Shown: positions 37,658 to 45,984, counted from the first letter of the stretch. The stretch is DNA of 54,889 nt from Nocardiopsis trehalosi NBRC 14201 (GCF_001552555.1 NZ_BCRK01000018.1:1-54889), one strand, 5' to 3'. Program-made: numbers and translations. Notes: generated by a model not told the origin, from the letters alone.

Positions 37658-38293
37658 ATGTGGAAGATCGTCCGGCTCCTGCCCCTGATGCTCGCCGTGT
37701 CCCTGGCCGTGGCACCCGCCGACGCCGCGTACGGCGACACCGTCGCGCGCCCCGGCCCCGGCGGCGGGCCGTGGCGTGCCCCGCTCGACGGACCGGCCGT
37801 CGTCCTACGGGCGTTCGCGCCGCCGCCCGAACCCTGGCGGGCCGGGCACCGAGGCGTCGACCTCGCCGCCGAGCCCGGCGCCGCCGTCCGCGCGGCCGGT
37901 GCCGGGGTGGTGGCCTTCGCGGGACGGGTGGCGGGCATGGGCACCGTCAGCGTCGACCACGGGGATCTGCGCACCACCTACCTGCCGGTTCGGGCCGAGG
38001 TGGCCCGGGGCGACCCCGTCGCGGCCGGAGACCGCCTGGGCACCGTCGTCGCCGATCCCCCGCACTGCGGCACCCGCATCTGCCTGCACTGGGGGCTGCG
38101 GCGGGGCCGCGACTACCTCGACCCCATGGCCCTCATCGGACGCGGCGGCGTCCGGCTGCTCCCCCTCTACGGGCCTCCGCGTGCCGGCGGCCCGGAAGGT
38201 GTCCCCGGCACCCTCTCGCGGCCAGATTCCGACGGGCCGCTGCCGCGCGACCATGCGCCGCCCGCTCGTGCGGCGTCGTCCCGCAGCCGCTGA
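37658..38293 (+). CDS. Secreted M23-family peptidase with variant zinc site
   Basis: This 211-residue protein has a signal peptide (IVRLLPLMLAVSLAVAPADA) followed by a LytM domain. The first zinc ligands are present in HRGVDLAAE. The usual HxH motif reads CLHW: the first His is Cys and the second His remains. Related actinomycete proteins beside rpsB share this form, so activity may be altered or lost; it may still bind peptidoglycan or activate amidases. The C-terminal 45 residues are a Pro/Arg/Ser-rich tail. The ribosome site is weak (CTGGACGT). Confidence 0.85.
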   Translation: MWKIVRLLPLMLAVSLAVAPADAAYGDTVARPGPGGGPWRAPLDGPAVVLRAFAPPPEPWRAGHRGVDLAAEPGAAVRAAGAGVVAFAGRVAGMGTVSVDHGDLRTTYLPVRAEVARGDPVAAGDRLGTVVADPPHCGTRICLHWGLRRGRDYLDPMALIGRGGVRLLPLYGPPRAGGPEGVPGTLSRPDSDGPLPRDHAPPARAASSRSR

Positions 38294-38461
38294 TTCGGGT
38301 GGCTGCTCCGACCACTCCGGCCGCTCCGACCGACCGCGCCCACGGGGCGGGCGGCGGTGCGAGCGGCGGGGTGGGGGCGCAGTCGGCGGCCATGGCCGCG
38401 CCCGCCTTCAGGCGGGCCGCTTCCGGATGCGTCCGTCACCTGGAACCGGCGTCGCAGCTCG

Positions 38462-39397
38462 TCACGCTCGGGGGTGGGCCTGGTTGTAGGTCCGCGTCAG
38501 GCGCTCGATCGAGACGTGCGTGTAGATCTGCGTGCTGCGCAGGGACGCGTGGCCGAGGATCTCCTGGACGCTGCGCAGGTCGGCGCCGCCGTTGAGCAGG
38601 TGGGTGGCGGCGCTGTGCCGCAGCCCGTGCGGGGCGATGTCGGGGCCGTCGCCGTCGGCGCCCATGTGCGCGTGCACGTCGCGGCGGGCCGAGCGCGGGC
38701 CCAGCCGGCCGCCGCGCGCCCCCAGGAACAGCGCCGGGCCGCTGGTCTCCGTGGCCCAGCGCGGGCGGCCGCCGCGCAGCCACCGCTCGACGGCGTCGAG
38801 CGCGGGGGCGCCGATCGGCACCACGCGTTCCCGGCCGCCCTTGCCCCACACGCGCACGGTGCGGCGTTCGCGGTCGACGTCGTCGATGTCGAGGCCGCAG
38901 AGTTCCGCCACCCGTACCCCGGTGGCGTACAGGACCTCGACCACGGCGTGGCGGCGCAGCAGCGCCGGATCGTCGGGGTCGGAACCCTCCGAACCCTCGG
39001 TATCGGAGCCAGGGCCGGGGCGGGCGAGGGCGGTGGCGGCCTGCGCCTCGTCCAGCACGGTGGGCAGCGGGCGGTGCGCCTTCGGCGTGGCGAGGTGCGG
39101 CCCGGGATCGTGCGGGAGCCGACCGGTGCGGTGCAGGTGGTCGGTGAAGACGCGGACGGCGGCGATGCGGCGGGCGATGGTGGCGCGGGACGCCCCGGAG
39201 TCGTGCAGGGCGGACAGCCAGCCGCGCAGCGCGGTGACGTCGAGGTCGGCGACCGCGCGCCCGGTGGCGTCGAGGTGGTCGAGCAGGCCCCGCACGTCGG
39301 CCAGGTAGGCGCGCACGGTGTGGGGCGACCTGTCGACCGCGACGTGGCGGCGGAAGTCGGCGAGCAGGTCGGCGTGTTCCGGGCGGCTTGCGCTCAT
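38462..39397 (-). CDS. xerC: XerC-like tyrosine recombinase
   Basis: This 311-residue site-specific recombinase has an N-terminal SAM-like core-binding domain (VDRSPHTVRAYLADVRGLL) and a catalytic domain with Arg in ATGVRVAELCGL, Lys in GKGGRERVVPIG, HGLRHSAATHLL, LGHASLRSTQIY with the nucleophilic Tyr. It would resolve chromosome dimers at dif. The start overlaps the RidA stop (ATGA at 39394-39397). A Gly/Ser/Asp-rich insert (GPGSDTEGSEGSDPDD) lies between the two domains. Confidence 0.92.
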   Translation of the reverse strand: MSASRPEHADLLADFRRHVAVDRSPHTVRAYLADVRGLLDHLDATGRAVADLDVTALRGWLSALHDSGASRATIARRIAAVRVFTDHLHRTGRLPHDPGPHLATPKAHRPLPTVLDEAQAATALARPGPGSDTEGSEGSDPDDPALLRRHAVVEVLYATGVRVAELCGLDIDDVDRERRTVRVWGKGGRERVVPIGAPALDAVERWLRGGRPRWATETSGPALFLGARGGRLGPRSARRDVHAHMGADGDGPDIAPHGLRHSAATHLLNGGADLRSVQEILGHASLRSTQIYTHVSIERLTRTYNQAHPRA

Positions 39398-39801
39398 GCG
39401 GCGCCGGAGGTGCCGGAGGGGCCGCCCGGTCCGGCTGTTCCGGAAGAGGCGCGGGGCAGCGCGGCGATGGCGTCGATCTCGATCAGGAATCGGGAGTCGA
39501 TCAGCCCGCTGACCTCCACGAGCGTTGCGGCGGGGCGCGGCTGGAACACCAGGAACTCGTTGAGGACCTGCCGGACGGACTGGAGGTCGGCGACGTGGCG
39601 CACGTAGTAGGTGAGCTTGACGACGTGCCGCAGATCGGCGCCGTGCCGCTCCAGGGCGACGGCGATGTTGCGGAAGACCTGACGGGTCTGCTCGACGGCG
39701 TCGCCGTCGGCGACACTCCCGTCGGGCGCCTGAGGGGTCTGCCCGGAGACGAACACGAGCGGGCCGTCCGCCAGGAAGGTGTCGCTGTAGTTGCTCGCCA
39801 T
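39394..39801 (-). CDS. RidA/YjgF-family protein lacking the catalytic Arg
   Basis: This 135-residue protein has the chorismate-mutase-like Rid fold: VSGQTPQAPDGSV, QVFRNIAVALERHGADL, LTYYVRHVADL, IEIDAIAALP. The Arg used for imine binding in archetypal RidA (PARSCVEV in E. coli) is replaced: PAATLVEV. So it belongs to a Rid subfamily unlikely to be a 2-aminoacrylate deaminase. It is translationally coupled to xerC. The last 15 residues are a Gly/Ser-rich tail. Confidence 0.85.
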   Translation of the reverse strand: MASNYSDTFLADGPLVFVSGQTPQAPDGSVADGDAVEQTRQVFRNIAVALERHGADLRHVVKLTYYVRHVADLQSVRQVLNEFLVFQPRPAATLVEVSGLIDSRFLIEIDAIAALPRASSGTAGPGGPSGTSGAA

Positions 39802-39976
39802 GCCGCAACACTACCCAGGCCGCCCCCGCCCGTCCCCTGTACTTCGGCCCCGATCCGCACTCCCCGGCATGGGGTGCGCGGCGGCGGATGCGCTCGGTGC
39901 GGAATCGGCCGGGCGCCGTCCGGGGGCGCCCCGAGTCGGAACACCTCGGGGCGCGGCCGGGGCCGTCGCAGAGCGG

Positions 39977-41662
39977 TCACCGCGTAGGAACGGACCCCGG
40001 ACGGGTACGCCAACCGGTCCGGCCACGCTCGATGAACCCTCCGGCGGCGAGCAGGCCCAGTCGGCCCAAGGTGGTGTCGAGGTCGAGACCGGTGGCCGTG
40101 GCGACGGTGGCGGCACCCGCACCGCCGCGTTCGGGGACGGCGTCGAGGACGCGGCGGGTCGTGGGGTCGAGTGCGTCGGCGGCCATCGCGGTGGCGGTAC
40201 CGGGACGCAGGCCGTCACCGATCGGCCCGACCTGTTCGGCCACGTCGGTGGCGTCGGTGACGCACGCCGCCCGCCACTCGCGGAGCAGGCGGTGGCAGCC
40301 GGCCGAGAGGGCGGACGTGACGGGACCGGGGACGGCCATGACGACCCGGCACAGGTCATGGGCGTGCCGCGCGGTGTTCAGCGCGCCGCTGCGCAGCCCG
40401 GCCTCGACCACGACGGTGCCGGGGGTGAGGGCGGCGATGACGCGGTTGCGGACCAGGAACCCGTGGCGAGTGGGGGTCGTGCCGGGCGGGTGCTCGCTGA
40501 CCAGCGTGCCGCGGACGGCGATGTCGGCGAACAGGCTCTCATTGCCCCGGGGGTAGGCGAGGTCGAGACCGCAGGCGAGGACGGCGACGGTGGGGGCGCC
40601 CCCGGCGAGCGCGCCGCGGTGGGCCGCGGCGTCGATACCGTAGGCGCCGCCCGACACGGCCGAGTAGCCGCGTTCGGCGAGGTGGCAGGCGAGGTCGCCC
40701 GCGACGTGCAGACCGTAGGCGGAGGCGGCGCGTGAACCCACCATCGCGACCGAGCGCAGGCAGGCGTTGCGGAGGTCGTGGGCACCGCGCACCCACAGGG
40801 CGTAGGGGCGGCGATCGGCGAGTTGGTCCAGGCGGCCGGGCCATTCGGGGTCGCCGGGGATGACGACGCGGGTGCCGATGTCGGCGGCCGCCGACATGAG
40901 CGCGTCCGGATCGACGCGGGCGGCCGCGGCACACCAGCGGACCCACCGGTCGGCGAAGGCGGTGGGGCGGACGCCGTCGGGTGGAGGTGGCACTGGCCCG
41001 GCGGCACGGAGCCGCCGCCAGAGGTCGACCGCCCCGAGGGCACCGAGCAGCCGCCCCATGGCCGGATCCCCGGTGTCCGCAACAGCGGTCAGGCACGCCC
41101 GAGCGATCCCCTCGCAGACGCTCCCGTCCCCCGGCGCTCCCCCGACCGGGACGGTGGACGCGACCGAGGCCGAGGCCGGGTCCGCGACCGAGGGGGGCTC
41201 GGCGGCCGAGGCCGGCCGACCGGGCGGATCGCTCGGCAGGCCGGAGGACAACGACCCAGGATCGGCGCGGGCCTCCACCTCACCCACCGCCGACACCACC
41301 CGCCCCGGCGCCGCATCCGCACGCGGCCCCAGGGCCCCGCCGAAATCCGATGGGCGACCGGGCGGAGCCCCGGAGACCTCCGGGCCGTCCTCTTGCACCG
41401 GAACGGAGGAGACCGCCGGGCTGTCCGGTTGCACCGGAACGGAGGGCACCGGGCCGGTCGGGAACGCCGCCGGGGCGGCGGGTCGCGCCGAGTCGCCGCA
41501 TGGCGGAACGGCGGTGGGGTCGTCCCGCCCGTGGGGGACGGCATCGGGGCGGCGGACGACGTTGGCGGACGGGCCGGCGGGCGATGCTGCGTGAGGGGTG
41601 GGGGAAACCGAGTCGACAGGCACCGGCGGGTCGGTGGGCGGGGGCGGGTCGGTGGGGGTCAT
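39977..41662 (-). CDS. dprA: DNA processing protein DprA with long N-terminal extension
   Basis: DprA loads RecA on incoming single-stranded DNA. The Rossmann core is clear: AMVGSRAASAYGLHVAGDLA, AVSGGAYGIDAAAHRGAL, VAVLACGLDLAYPRGN, FLVRNRVIAALTPGTVVVEA, and a C-terminal winged-helix-like part. The 561-residue frame begins with ATGA overlap to comM (41659-41662), but the first about 190 residues are low-complexity Pro/Ala/Ser/Val and without homology. The normal DprA length is about 370 residues. A GTG cluster near 41300 would give a shorter protein; neither start has a strong ribosome site. Confidence 0.88.
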   Translation of the reverse strand: MTPTDPPPPTDPPVPVDSVSPTPHAASPAGPSANVVRRPDAVPHGRDDPTAVPPCGDSARPAAPAAFPTGPVPSVPVQPDSPAVSSVPVQEDGPEVSGAPPGRPSDFGGALGPRADAAPGRVVSAVGEVEARADPGSLSSGLPSDPPGRPASAAEPPSVADPASASVASTVPVGGAPGDGSVCEGIARACLTAVADTGDPAMGRLLGALGAVDLWRRLRAAGPVPPPPDGVRPTAFADRWVRWCAAAARVDPDALMSAAADIGTRVVIPGDPEWPGRLDQLADRRPYALWVRGAHDLRNACLRSVAMVGSRAASAYGLHVAGDLACHLAERGYSAVSGGAYGIDAAAHRGALAGGAPTVAVLACGLDLAYPRGNESLFADIAVRGTLVSEHPPGTTPTRHGFLVRNRVIAALTPGTVVVEAGLRSGALNTARHAHDLCRVVMAVPGPVTSALSAGCHRLLREWRAACVTDATDVAEQVGPIGDGLRPGTATAMAADALDPTTRRVLDAVPERGGAGAATVATATGLDLDTTLGRLGLLAAGGFIERGRTGWRTRPGSVPTR

Positions 41663-43191
41663 GGGGTGCGTCCGGACCAGAGGGCGAAGGCGAAGGCGGT
41701 GTCGTCGATGCCGGGGCGGTCGCGTCCGGCCAGGTCGCACAGGGTCCATGCCAGTCGGATTGTGCGGTCGACGCCTCGGGCGCTGATCTCGCCGCGTTCG
41801 AGGGCGGCGCCGAGGATGCGCAGGGCGGCGGGGTCGACGGGATGGTCGCGCCGCAGGTCCGATCCGGGGATCTCGGCGTTGGTGGTCCACGGGGTGGCGG
41901 CGAGGCGGCGGGACGCGCGGTCGCGGGCCTGGACGACGCGTTCGGCCACGGTCGCGGAGGATTCGGCGTAGGCCCGGTCGGCGAGCAGTTCGGCGTGCGA
42001 GACGGGATGGAGCTCGACCTTGAGGTCGACCCGGTCGAGGAGAGGGCCGGAGAGGCGGCCGAGGTAGCGGCGGCGCTGCGGTGAGGAGCAGGTGCAGGCG
42101 TTGCCGGAGCGCCCGCAGGGGCAGGGGTTGGCGGCGAGGACCAGCAGGAAGCGCGCGGGGAAGCAGACGGTGGCGGCCGAGCGCGACACGATGACCTCGC
42201 CGCTCTCCAAGGGTTGGCGCAGGGAGTCGAGGACTCCGCGCCCGAACTCGGGCGCCTCGTCGAGGAAGAGGGCTCCGCGGTGGGCGAGCGAGACGCACCC
42301 CGGACGGAGGCGGGTACTGCTGCCGCCGCCCACGATGGCCGCGCGTGTGGCGGTGTGGTGCGGGGCGCAGAAGGGTGCCTGGGTGATGAGGGGTTCATTC
42401 TTGGGGAGGGTGCCCGCGACCGAGTGGACGGCGGTGACCTCGATCGACTCAGCGCGGGTGAGCGGCGGCAGGACGGTCGGCAGCCGCTCCGCCAGCAGGC
42501 TCTTCCCGGTACCGGGCGGGCCGACCATCATCAGGTGGTGGGCGCCCGCCGCGGCGATCTCGACGGCACGGCGGGCGATCGGTTGGCCGAGGACCTCGGA
42601 GAGGTCGGGGCGGCGTGCGGGCCGCGACGTGCCCGGGCCGGGCTCCGGCTCGTCGTCGATGAACGGGATGGTGACCGGGTCGCCGCGGATGCGGGCGAGG
42701 AGTTCGCCCAGGGTGGCGACGTCGATCACCTCGACGTCGGGCACGAGCCGGGCCTCGGCCGCGTTGCCGCGGGTGACGACGAAGGAGGTGTGGCCCGCGC
42801 GGACGGCGGCGAGCACGGCGGGGAGCACCCCGTCGACGGGGCGGGTGCGCCCGTCCAGGCCGAGTTCGGCGAGGAACACGGCTCCGTGGATGGCTTCCGC
42901 GGGGATGGTCCCGTGAGCACCGAGGATGGCGGTGGCGATCGCGAGGTCGAAACCGCTGCCGCGCTTGGGCAGGCTCGCCGGTGACAGGCTGACGGTGATG
43001 TGCTCCTCGGGCCAGGACTCCCCGGAGTTGACGACGGCGGCGCGGATGCGGTCGCGGGCCTCGCGCAGCGCGGTGTCGGGCAGTCCGACGAGGGTCAGCC
43101 CGGCGGGGCCGCTGCCCAGGTGCGCCTCGACCTCGACCGTGTGTCCGTCGACGCCGAGCAGCGCCACGGAGCGCGTGCGCGCCAACCCCAT
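41659..43191 (-). CDS. comM: YifB/ComM-type Mg-chelatase-like AAA ATPase
   Basis: This 510-residue ATPase starts from ATG 43191, where homology begins (GLARTRSVALLGVDGHTVEVE) and GGAGG lies 7 nt upstream. The N-terminal Lon-protease-like fold is followed by the ATPase core: Walker A GPPGTGKSLLAERLP, Walker B LFLDEAPEFGRGVLD, and the finger CPCGRSGNACTC. ComM is a branch-migration helicase helping integrate transformed DNA. The frame is open up to ATG 43755, which overlaps the yraN stop by ATGA and has GAGGTG upstream, so a 698-residue form is possible. Confidence 0.93.
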   Translation of the reverse strand: MGLARTRSVALLGVDGHTVEVEAHLGSGPAGLTLVGLPDTALREARDRIRAAVVNSGESWPEEHITVSLSPASLPKRGSGFDLAIATAILGAHGTIPAEAIHGAVFLAELGLDGRTRPVDGVLPAVLAAVRAGHTSFVVTRGNAAEARLVPDVEVIDVATLGELLARIRGDPVTIPFIDDEPEPGPGTSRPARRPDLSEVLGQPIARRAVEIAAAGAHHLMMVGPPGTGKSLLAERLPTVLPPLTRAESIEVTAVHSVAGTLPKNEPLITQAPFCAPHHTATRAAIVGGGSSTRLRPGCVSLAHRGALFLDEAPEFGRGVLDSLRQPLESGEVIVSRSAATVCFPARFLLVLAANPCPCGRSGNACTCSSPQRRRYLGRLSGPLLDRVDLKVELHPVSHAELLADRAYAESSATVAERVVQARDRASRRLAATPWTTNAEIPGSDLRRDHPVDPAALRILGAALERGEISARGVDRTIRLAWTLCDLAGRDRPGIDDTAFAFALWSGRTP

Positions 43192-43755
43192 CGCTCCCCC
43201 TCCGTCCCCGGCGCCGCGCCGGCGTTCGCCGTCCCTGTCGGGCCTTCGCTCTCCCGAATCCGCACGCCCGCTGTTCCCGGGCGCCCCTTCCGCGTCCAGG
43301 CGCGCACGCCCGCTGCTCGCCGCCGCGCCGACCGGTGGGGGCCCGTCCACCCGTTCGCGATCCCGACCGTCGACCCCGGTGGAGCCGATCCCGTGGCCAC
43401 CCGGCCGGGACGTGTCCGGCGCCGGTGAGGTGCCGACCGTTGCCGACCGCTCGCCCGGGGCGGCCCGTCGGCGCCCCGATCCGGTGGCGCGGGAGTCCTG
43501 AGGACCCGCGCGCCGGGACCCGCCGCGTCCGGAACCCGCCGCACCGGCACCGGCCACACGGGCCGAGGAGAGCGCGACCCCGGCACTCGGCGGCGCCGGC
43601 GGCGCCAGGCGGGATCCAGCACGCCGTCCTGGGAGAAGGCCGGCGACCGGATCGACACGGACGCCTTGCCGGGCGCCGGGTGGCGTGTTGGCGGTGGCGG
43701 CAGGGGCGGGTGGGGGGTTGGTGGGGTGGGCGGGGGCGAGGTCGAGGGGGGTCAT
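43192..43755 (-). other. Open in-frame upstream extension of comM
   Basis: The comM frame stays open for 188 codons upstream of the homologous start, ending at an ATG that overlaps the yraN stop (43752-43755). The encoded residues are Gly/Ala/Arg/Pro-rich with no homology I recognise (for example GGSRRAGPQDSRATGSGR). It may be translated as a disordered N-terminal tail or be an untranslated spacer. Confidence 0.45.
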
Positions 43756-45122
43756 GCGACACCTCGGTGGTGGCGGGCGAAGGTGCGGCCGTCGGCGGCG
43801 ACCAGGACGGAGACGACGTCGATGCGCACCCGGGCGGACGACGTGCCCGTCTCGGCCGCCCAGCGGTGGGCGAGGCGGCGCAGCCGGGCGAGCTTGGCGG
43901 CGGAGACCGCTTCGAGCGGGGAGCCGAAGCGGAGGGAGGTGCGGGTCTTGACCTCGGTGACGACGAGGGTGGTGCCCCAGCGCGCCACGATGTCGATCTC
44001 GCCTTCTGCGCAGCGCCAGTTGCGGGCGAGGATGCGCAGCCCCTCCTTGCGGAGGAGGGCTGCGGCGACGGCCTCGCCCCGGCGGCCCAGGCGCGCCCGG
44101 CGGGCGGCACCGGGATCAGGCCGCCCGGCATGGGGATGCGCGGTCAGGGCGGTGGGGCCGCGCTCAGCACCGGATGGCTGGTCGCCGAGGTGTGGGGGGC
44201 CGACAGAGGGTGGGTGACCGCCATCCGGCGGGACCGGATGGGCGGGGTCAGGACCAGGCCGCCCGGCGTCGGGATGCGTGGGCGGAGTGTTGGGGCGGTG
44301 CCGATCGGTGCGGGGCGTGCCTTGGCCCCGGCCGTCCGGGTCGGCCGCGCCCCCTTGTTGGTGAGGGGAGGCGGGCCCGCGCCGACCCCCGGACGGCTGG
44401 TCGCCCCCGGGCGGGGCTCCGGCAGAGGGAGGGTGGTCGCCGCGCGGGGGGACCGAATGGTCGGCGCCGCCGTCGCGGGGCACCACCCCCAGGTGGTGAC
44501 GTGTGGGGCGGCCGGTGGGGAGGCCCGGCCGGGTGGGGGTGGTGGGCCGGACACGGGCGGGACCGGCCGGGCGGCGGGACGCGCGCCCGGTGCCCAGACC
44601 GATGGCCGTCCGGCCTGAGCCCGGCCCCGTGCCCGCCCGTCCGGAGCCCGGTCCGGTGCCGGCGCGTCCGGATCCGGGGCCGGTGCCGGCACGGCCCGTG
44701 CGCGAACCGCGCCGACGGGGCCCGCAGGTCGCCCCCTCGGCATGGGCGCCGGATCCATCCGCCGAGGTAGGGCCCTCCGGACGCGGACCGGCGGCGTGCC
44801 CACCGAGGCCGTCGGGCCGCCCCACTGCGGGACCGGGGCCTCCCAAGGGCTCCACCGGGGAAGAGGGGCGTCGACGGCCGCCCCGTCGCATACCGACCAC
44901 CGCCGACGGACGATCATCGGCCCCGGTTCCCGGCTGCCCCAGGGGTGTGGGACGGGCAGGACGGAGAGGTACCGGGGAAGGGATGGACGCGGCCGGGACG
45001 GGCGGGGGGTTGGCACCGCCGTGGGTGGGGCGGCGGATGCCGGACCACCAACGGCGGATCGTGGACCCTGGCGACCGGAGACCCGCGAGGACGGGCCACC
45101 GGCGCTCGAACGCACCGAGCAT
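43752..45122 (-). CDS. yraN: YraN (UPF0102) nuclease-fold protein with very long N-terminal extension
   Basis: The C-terminal about 120 residues are a normal YraN domain: ARLGRRGEAVAAALLRKEG, NWRCAEGEIDIVARW, VVTEVKTRTSLRFG with the E-x-K of a restriction-like fold. The first about 335 residues of the 456-residue frame are Gly/Pro/Arg-rich, containing three tandem copies of GRAGTGPGS and a diverged duplication. No in-frame ATG, GTG or TTG exists between the YraN domain and a GTG at 44486, so at least about 130 extra residues are required. The ATG at 45122 has a near-perfect GGAGGTGAT 9 bases from the start. Codon use in the extension is less GC3-biased. Confidence 0.8.
   Translation of the reverse strand: MLGAFERRWPVLAGLRSPGSTIRRWWSGIRRPTHGGANPPPVPAASIPSPVPLRPARPTPLGQPGTGADDRPSAVVGMRRGGRRRPSSPVEPLGGPGPAVGRPDGLGGHAAGPRPEGPTSADGSGAHAEGATCGPRRRGSRTGRAGTGPGSGRAGTGPGSGRAGTGPGSGRTAIGLGTGRASRRPAGPARVRPTTPTRPGLPTGRPTRHHLGVVPRDGGADHSVPPRGDHPPSAGAPPGGDQPSGGRRGPASPHQQGGAADPDGRGQGTPRTDRHRPNTPPTHPDAGRPGPDPAHPVPPDGGHPPSVGPPHLGDQPSGAERGPTALTAHPHAGRPDPGAARRARLGRRGEAVAAALLRKEGLRILARNWRCAEGEIDIVARWGTTLVVTEVKTRTSLRFGSPLEAVSAAKLARLRRLAHRWAAETGTSSARVRIDVVSVLVAADGRTFARHHRGVA
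44118..44467. repeat. Diverged duplication inside the yraN extension
   Basis: AGGCCGCCCGGCATGGGG at 44118 recurs as AGGCCGCCCGGCGTCGGG at 44256, and the block at 44171-44248 recurs at 44390-44467 (both with CGGCTGGTCGCC-like and GGCAGAGGG-like parts). In protein, both copies give VPP..G.HPPS....GDQPSG. Confidence 0.6.
44611..44691. repeat. Three tandem 27-bp repeats in the yraN extension
   Basis: Units at 44611-44637, 44638-44664 and 44665-44691 share the frame CGTCCGGAGCCCGGTCCGGT, with substitutions. On the minus strand they encode three copies of AGTGPGSGR. Confidence 0.85.
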
Positions 45123-45188
45123 GTGCGATCACCTCCACGTACTACGGTGCGTCACCGGAGGTGGTTCGCGCAGCTCGAATTCTCCGTC

Positions 45189-45197
45189 TGTGGATAA
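45189..45197 (-). promoter_or_regulatory. Perfect DnaA box upstream of yraN
   Basis: TTATCCACA on the minus strand is an exact consensus DnaA box. It is 67 bp upstream of the yraN start. A single box does not make an origin but can be a DnaA-regulated promoter element. Confidence 0.45.
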
Positions 45198-45404
45198 CTC
45201 CGTGCCGAGGTGCGCCCGCGAGCCGCTTCCCACCCGTCCGCACGCCCGTCCCAACCTCGCTCCGACGGACGCCCGACTGCGGGCGTCGGCGGCGCCGGGC
45301 CGCCTCAGCACCACCCGCTACCGCCACCGCCCGCCCATCGGGCCGGCCGGAAGACACGGGGGACGGACTCGGATGTGGCCGGGGGACGAGGGTCCTTCGT
45401 CGTC

Positions 45405-45469
45405 GGTGGGGGAAGGCGGAGGGGGCCGGGCCGTGGCCGGGCGGGGGGTGGGGGAAAGGCGGAGGGGGC
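45405..45469. repeat. G-rich direct repeat
   Basis: GGTGGGGGAAGGCGGAGGG and the following GGC at 45405-45426 recur with one inserted A at 45447-45469. Both copies have runs of five Gs, and the stretch between adds more, so a quadruplex on the plus strand is possible. Confidence 0.7.
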
Positions 45470-45507
45470 GGCCCCGGGTGGGGGCGCCCCCTCTGGGGGT
45501 GGAGCGG

Positions 45508-45843
45508 TCAGTCGCGCTTGCCGCCCGCTTGGCCGGAGGCCGGGACCTCCAGGTCGGCCTTGGTGATCTCCTCGACGTTGACGTCCTTGAACGTCACCAC
45601 GCGCACGTTGCGGACGAACCGGGCCGGGCGGTACATGTCCCAGACCCAGGCGTCCTCCATCGTGACCTCGAAGTACATCTCACCGTTCTCGGTGCTGCGC
45701 GGCTGCAGGTCCACGTGGTTGGTCAGGTAGAACCGGCGCTCGGTCTCCACCACGTAGCTGAACAGGCCGACGACGTCGCGGTACTCCCGATAGAGCTGCA
45801 GCTCCATCTCGGCCTCGTACTTCTCCAGGTCCTCAGAACTCAT
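45508..45843 (-). CDS. DUF2469 family protein
   Basis: This 111-residue acidic protein is conserved across actinomycetes (YEAEMELQLYREYRDVVGLF, VVETERRFYLTNHVDL, EDAWVWDMYRPARFVRNVRV). Function unknown. It sits in the lepB-DUF2469-yraN order typical of actinomycetes. The rnhB gene often found between lepB and DUF2469 is absent. The ribosome site is weak. Confidence 0.93.
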   Translation of the reverse strand: MSSEDLEKYEAEMELQLYREYRDVVGLFSYVVETERRFYLTNHVDLQPRSTENGEMYFEVTMEDAWVWDMYRPARFVRNVRVVTFKDVNVEEITKADLEVPASGQAGGKRD

Positions 45844-45984
45844 CTCGCGCTCGCTTTCGTCGTGCACTCCGACTCGCCGGCCCGGCTCCCTTCGCCCCTG
45901 CGGTGTTCGGTCTCGCGGTGTCGTGCCTCGGAACGGGAGCCCCGCCCCGCCATCCATGATGCGGCACGTGTCAACCGCGTGTGG

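Larger units (their letters stand above)
45123..45507. other. Intergenic region between DUF2469 and yraN
   Basis: This 385-bp region holds the yraN ribosome site and DnaA box at its left, and at its right a G-tract block with a direct repeat (45405-45426 and 45447-45469) and a GGGGGCGCCCCC palindrome just beyond the DUF2469 stop, which may act as terminator. No gene is seen. Confidence 0.55.

Noticed and set aside
44611-44691. Possible CRISPR-like array
   Set aside because: Units of 27 bp are directly adjacent with no spacers, and only three exist; this is a coding minisatellite.
45189-45197. Replication origin
   Set aside because: Only one perfect DnaA box, with no cluster, AT-rich unwinding region, dnaA or dnaN nearby.
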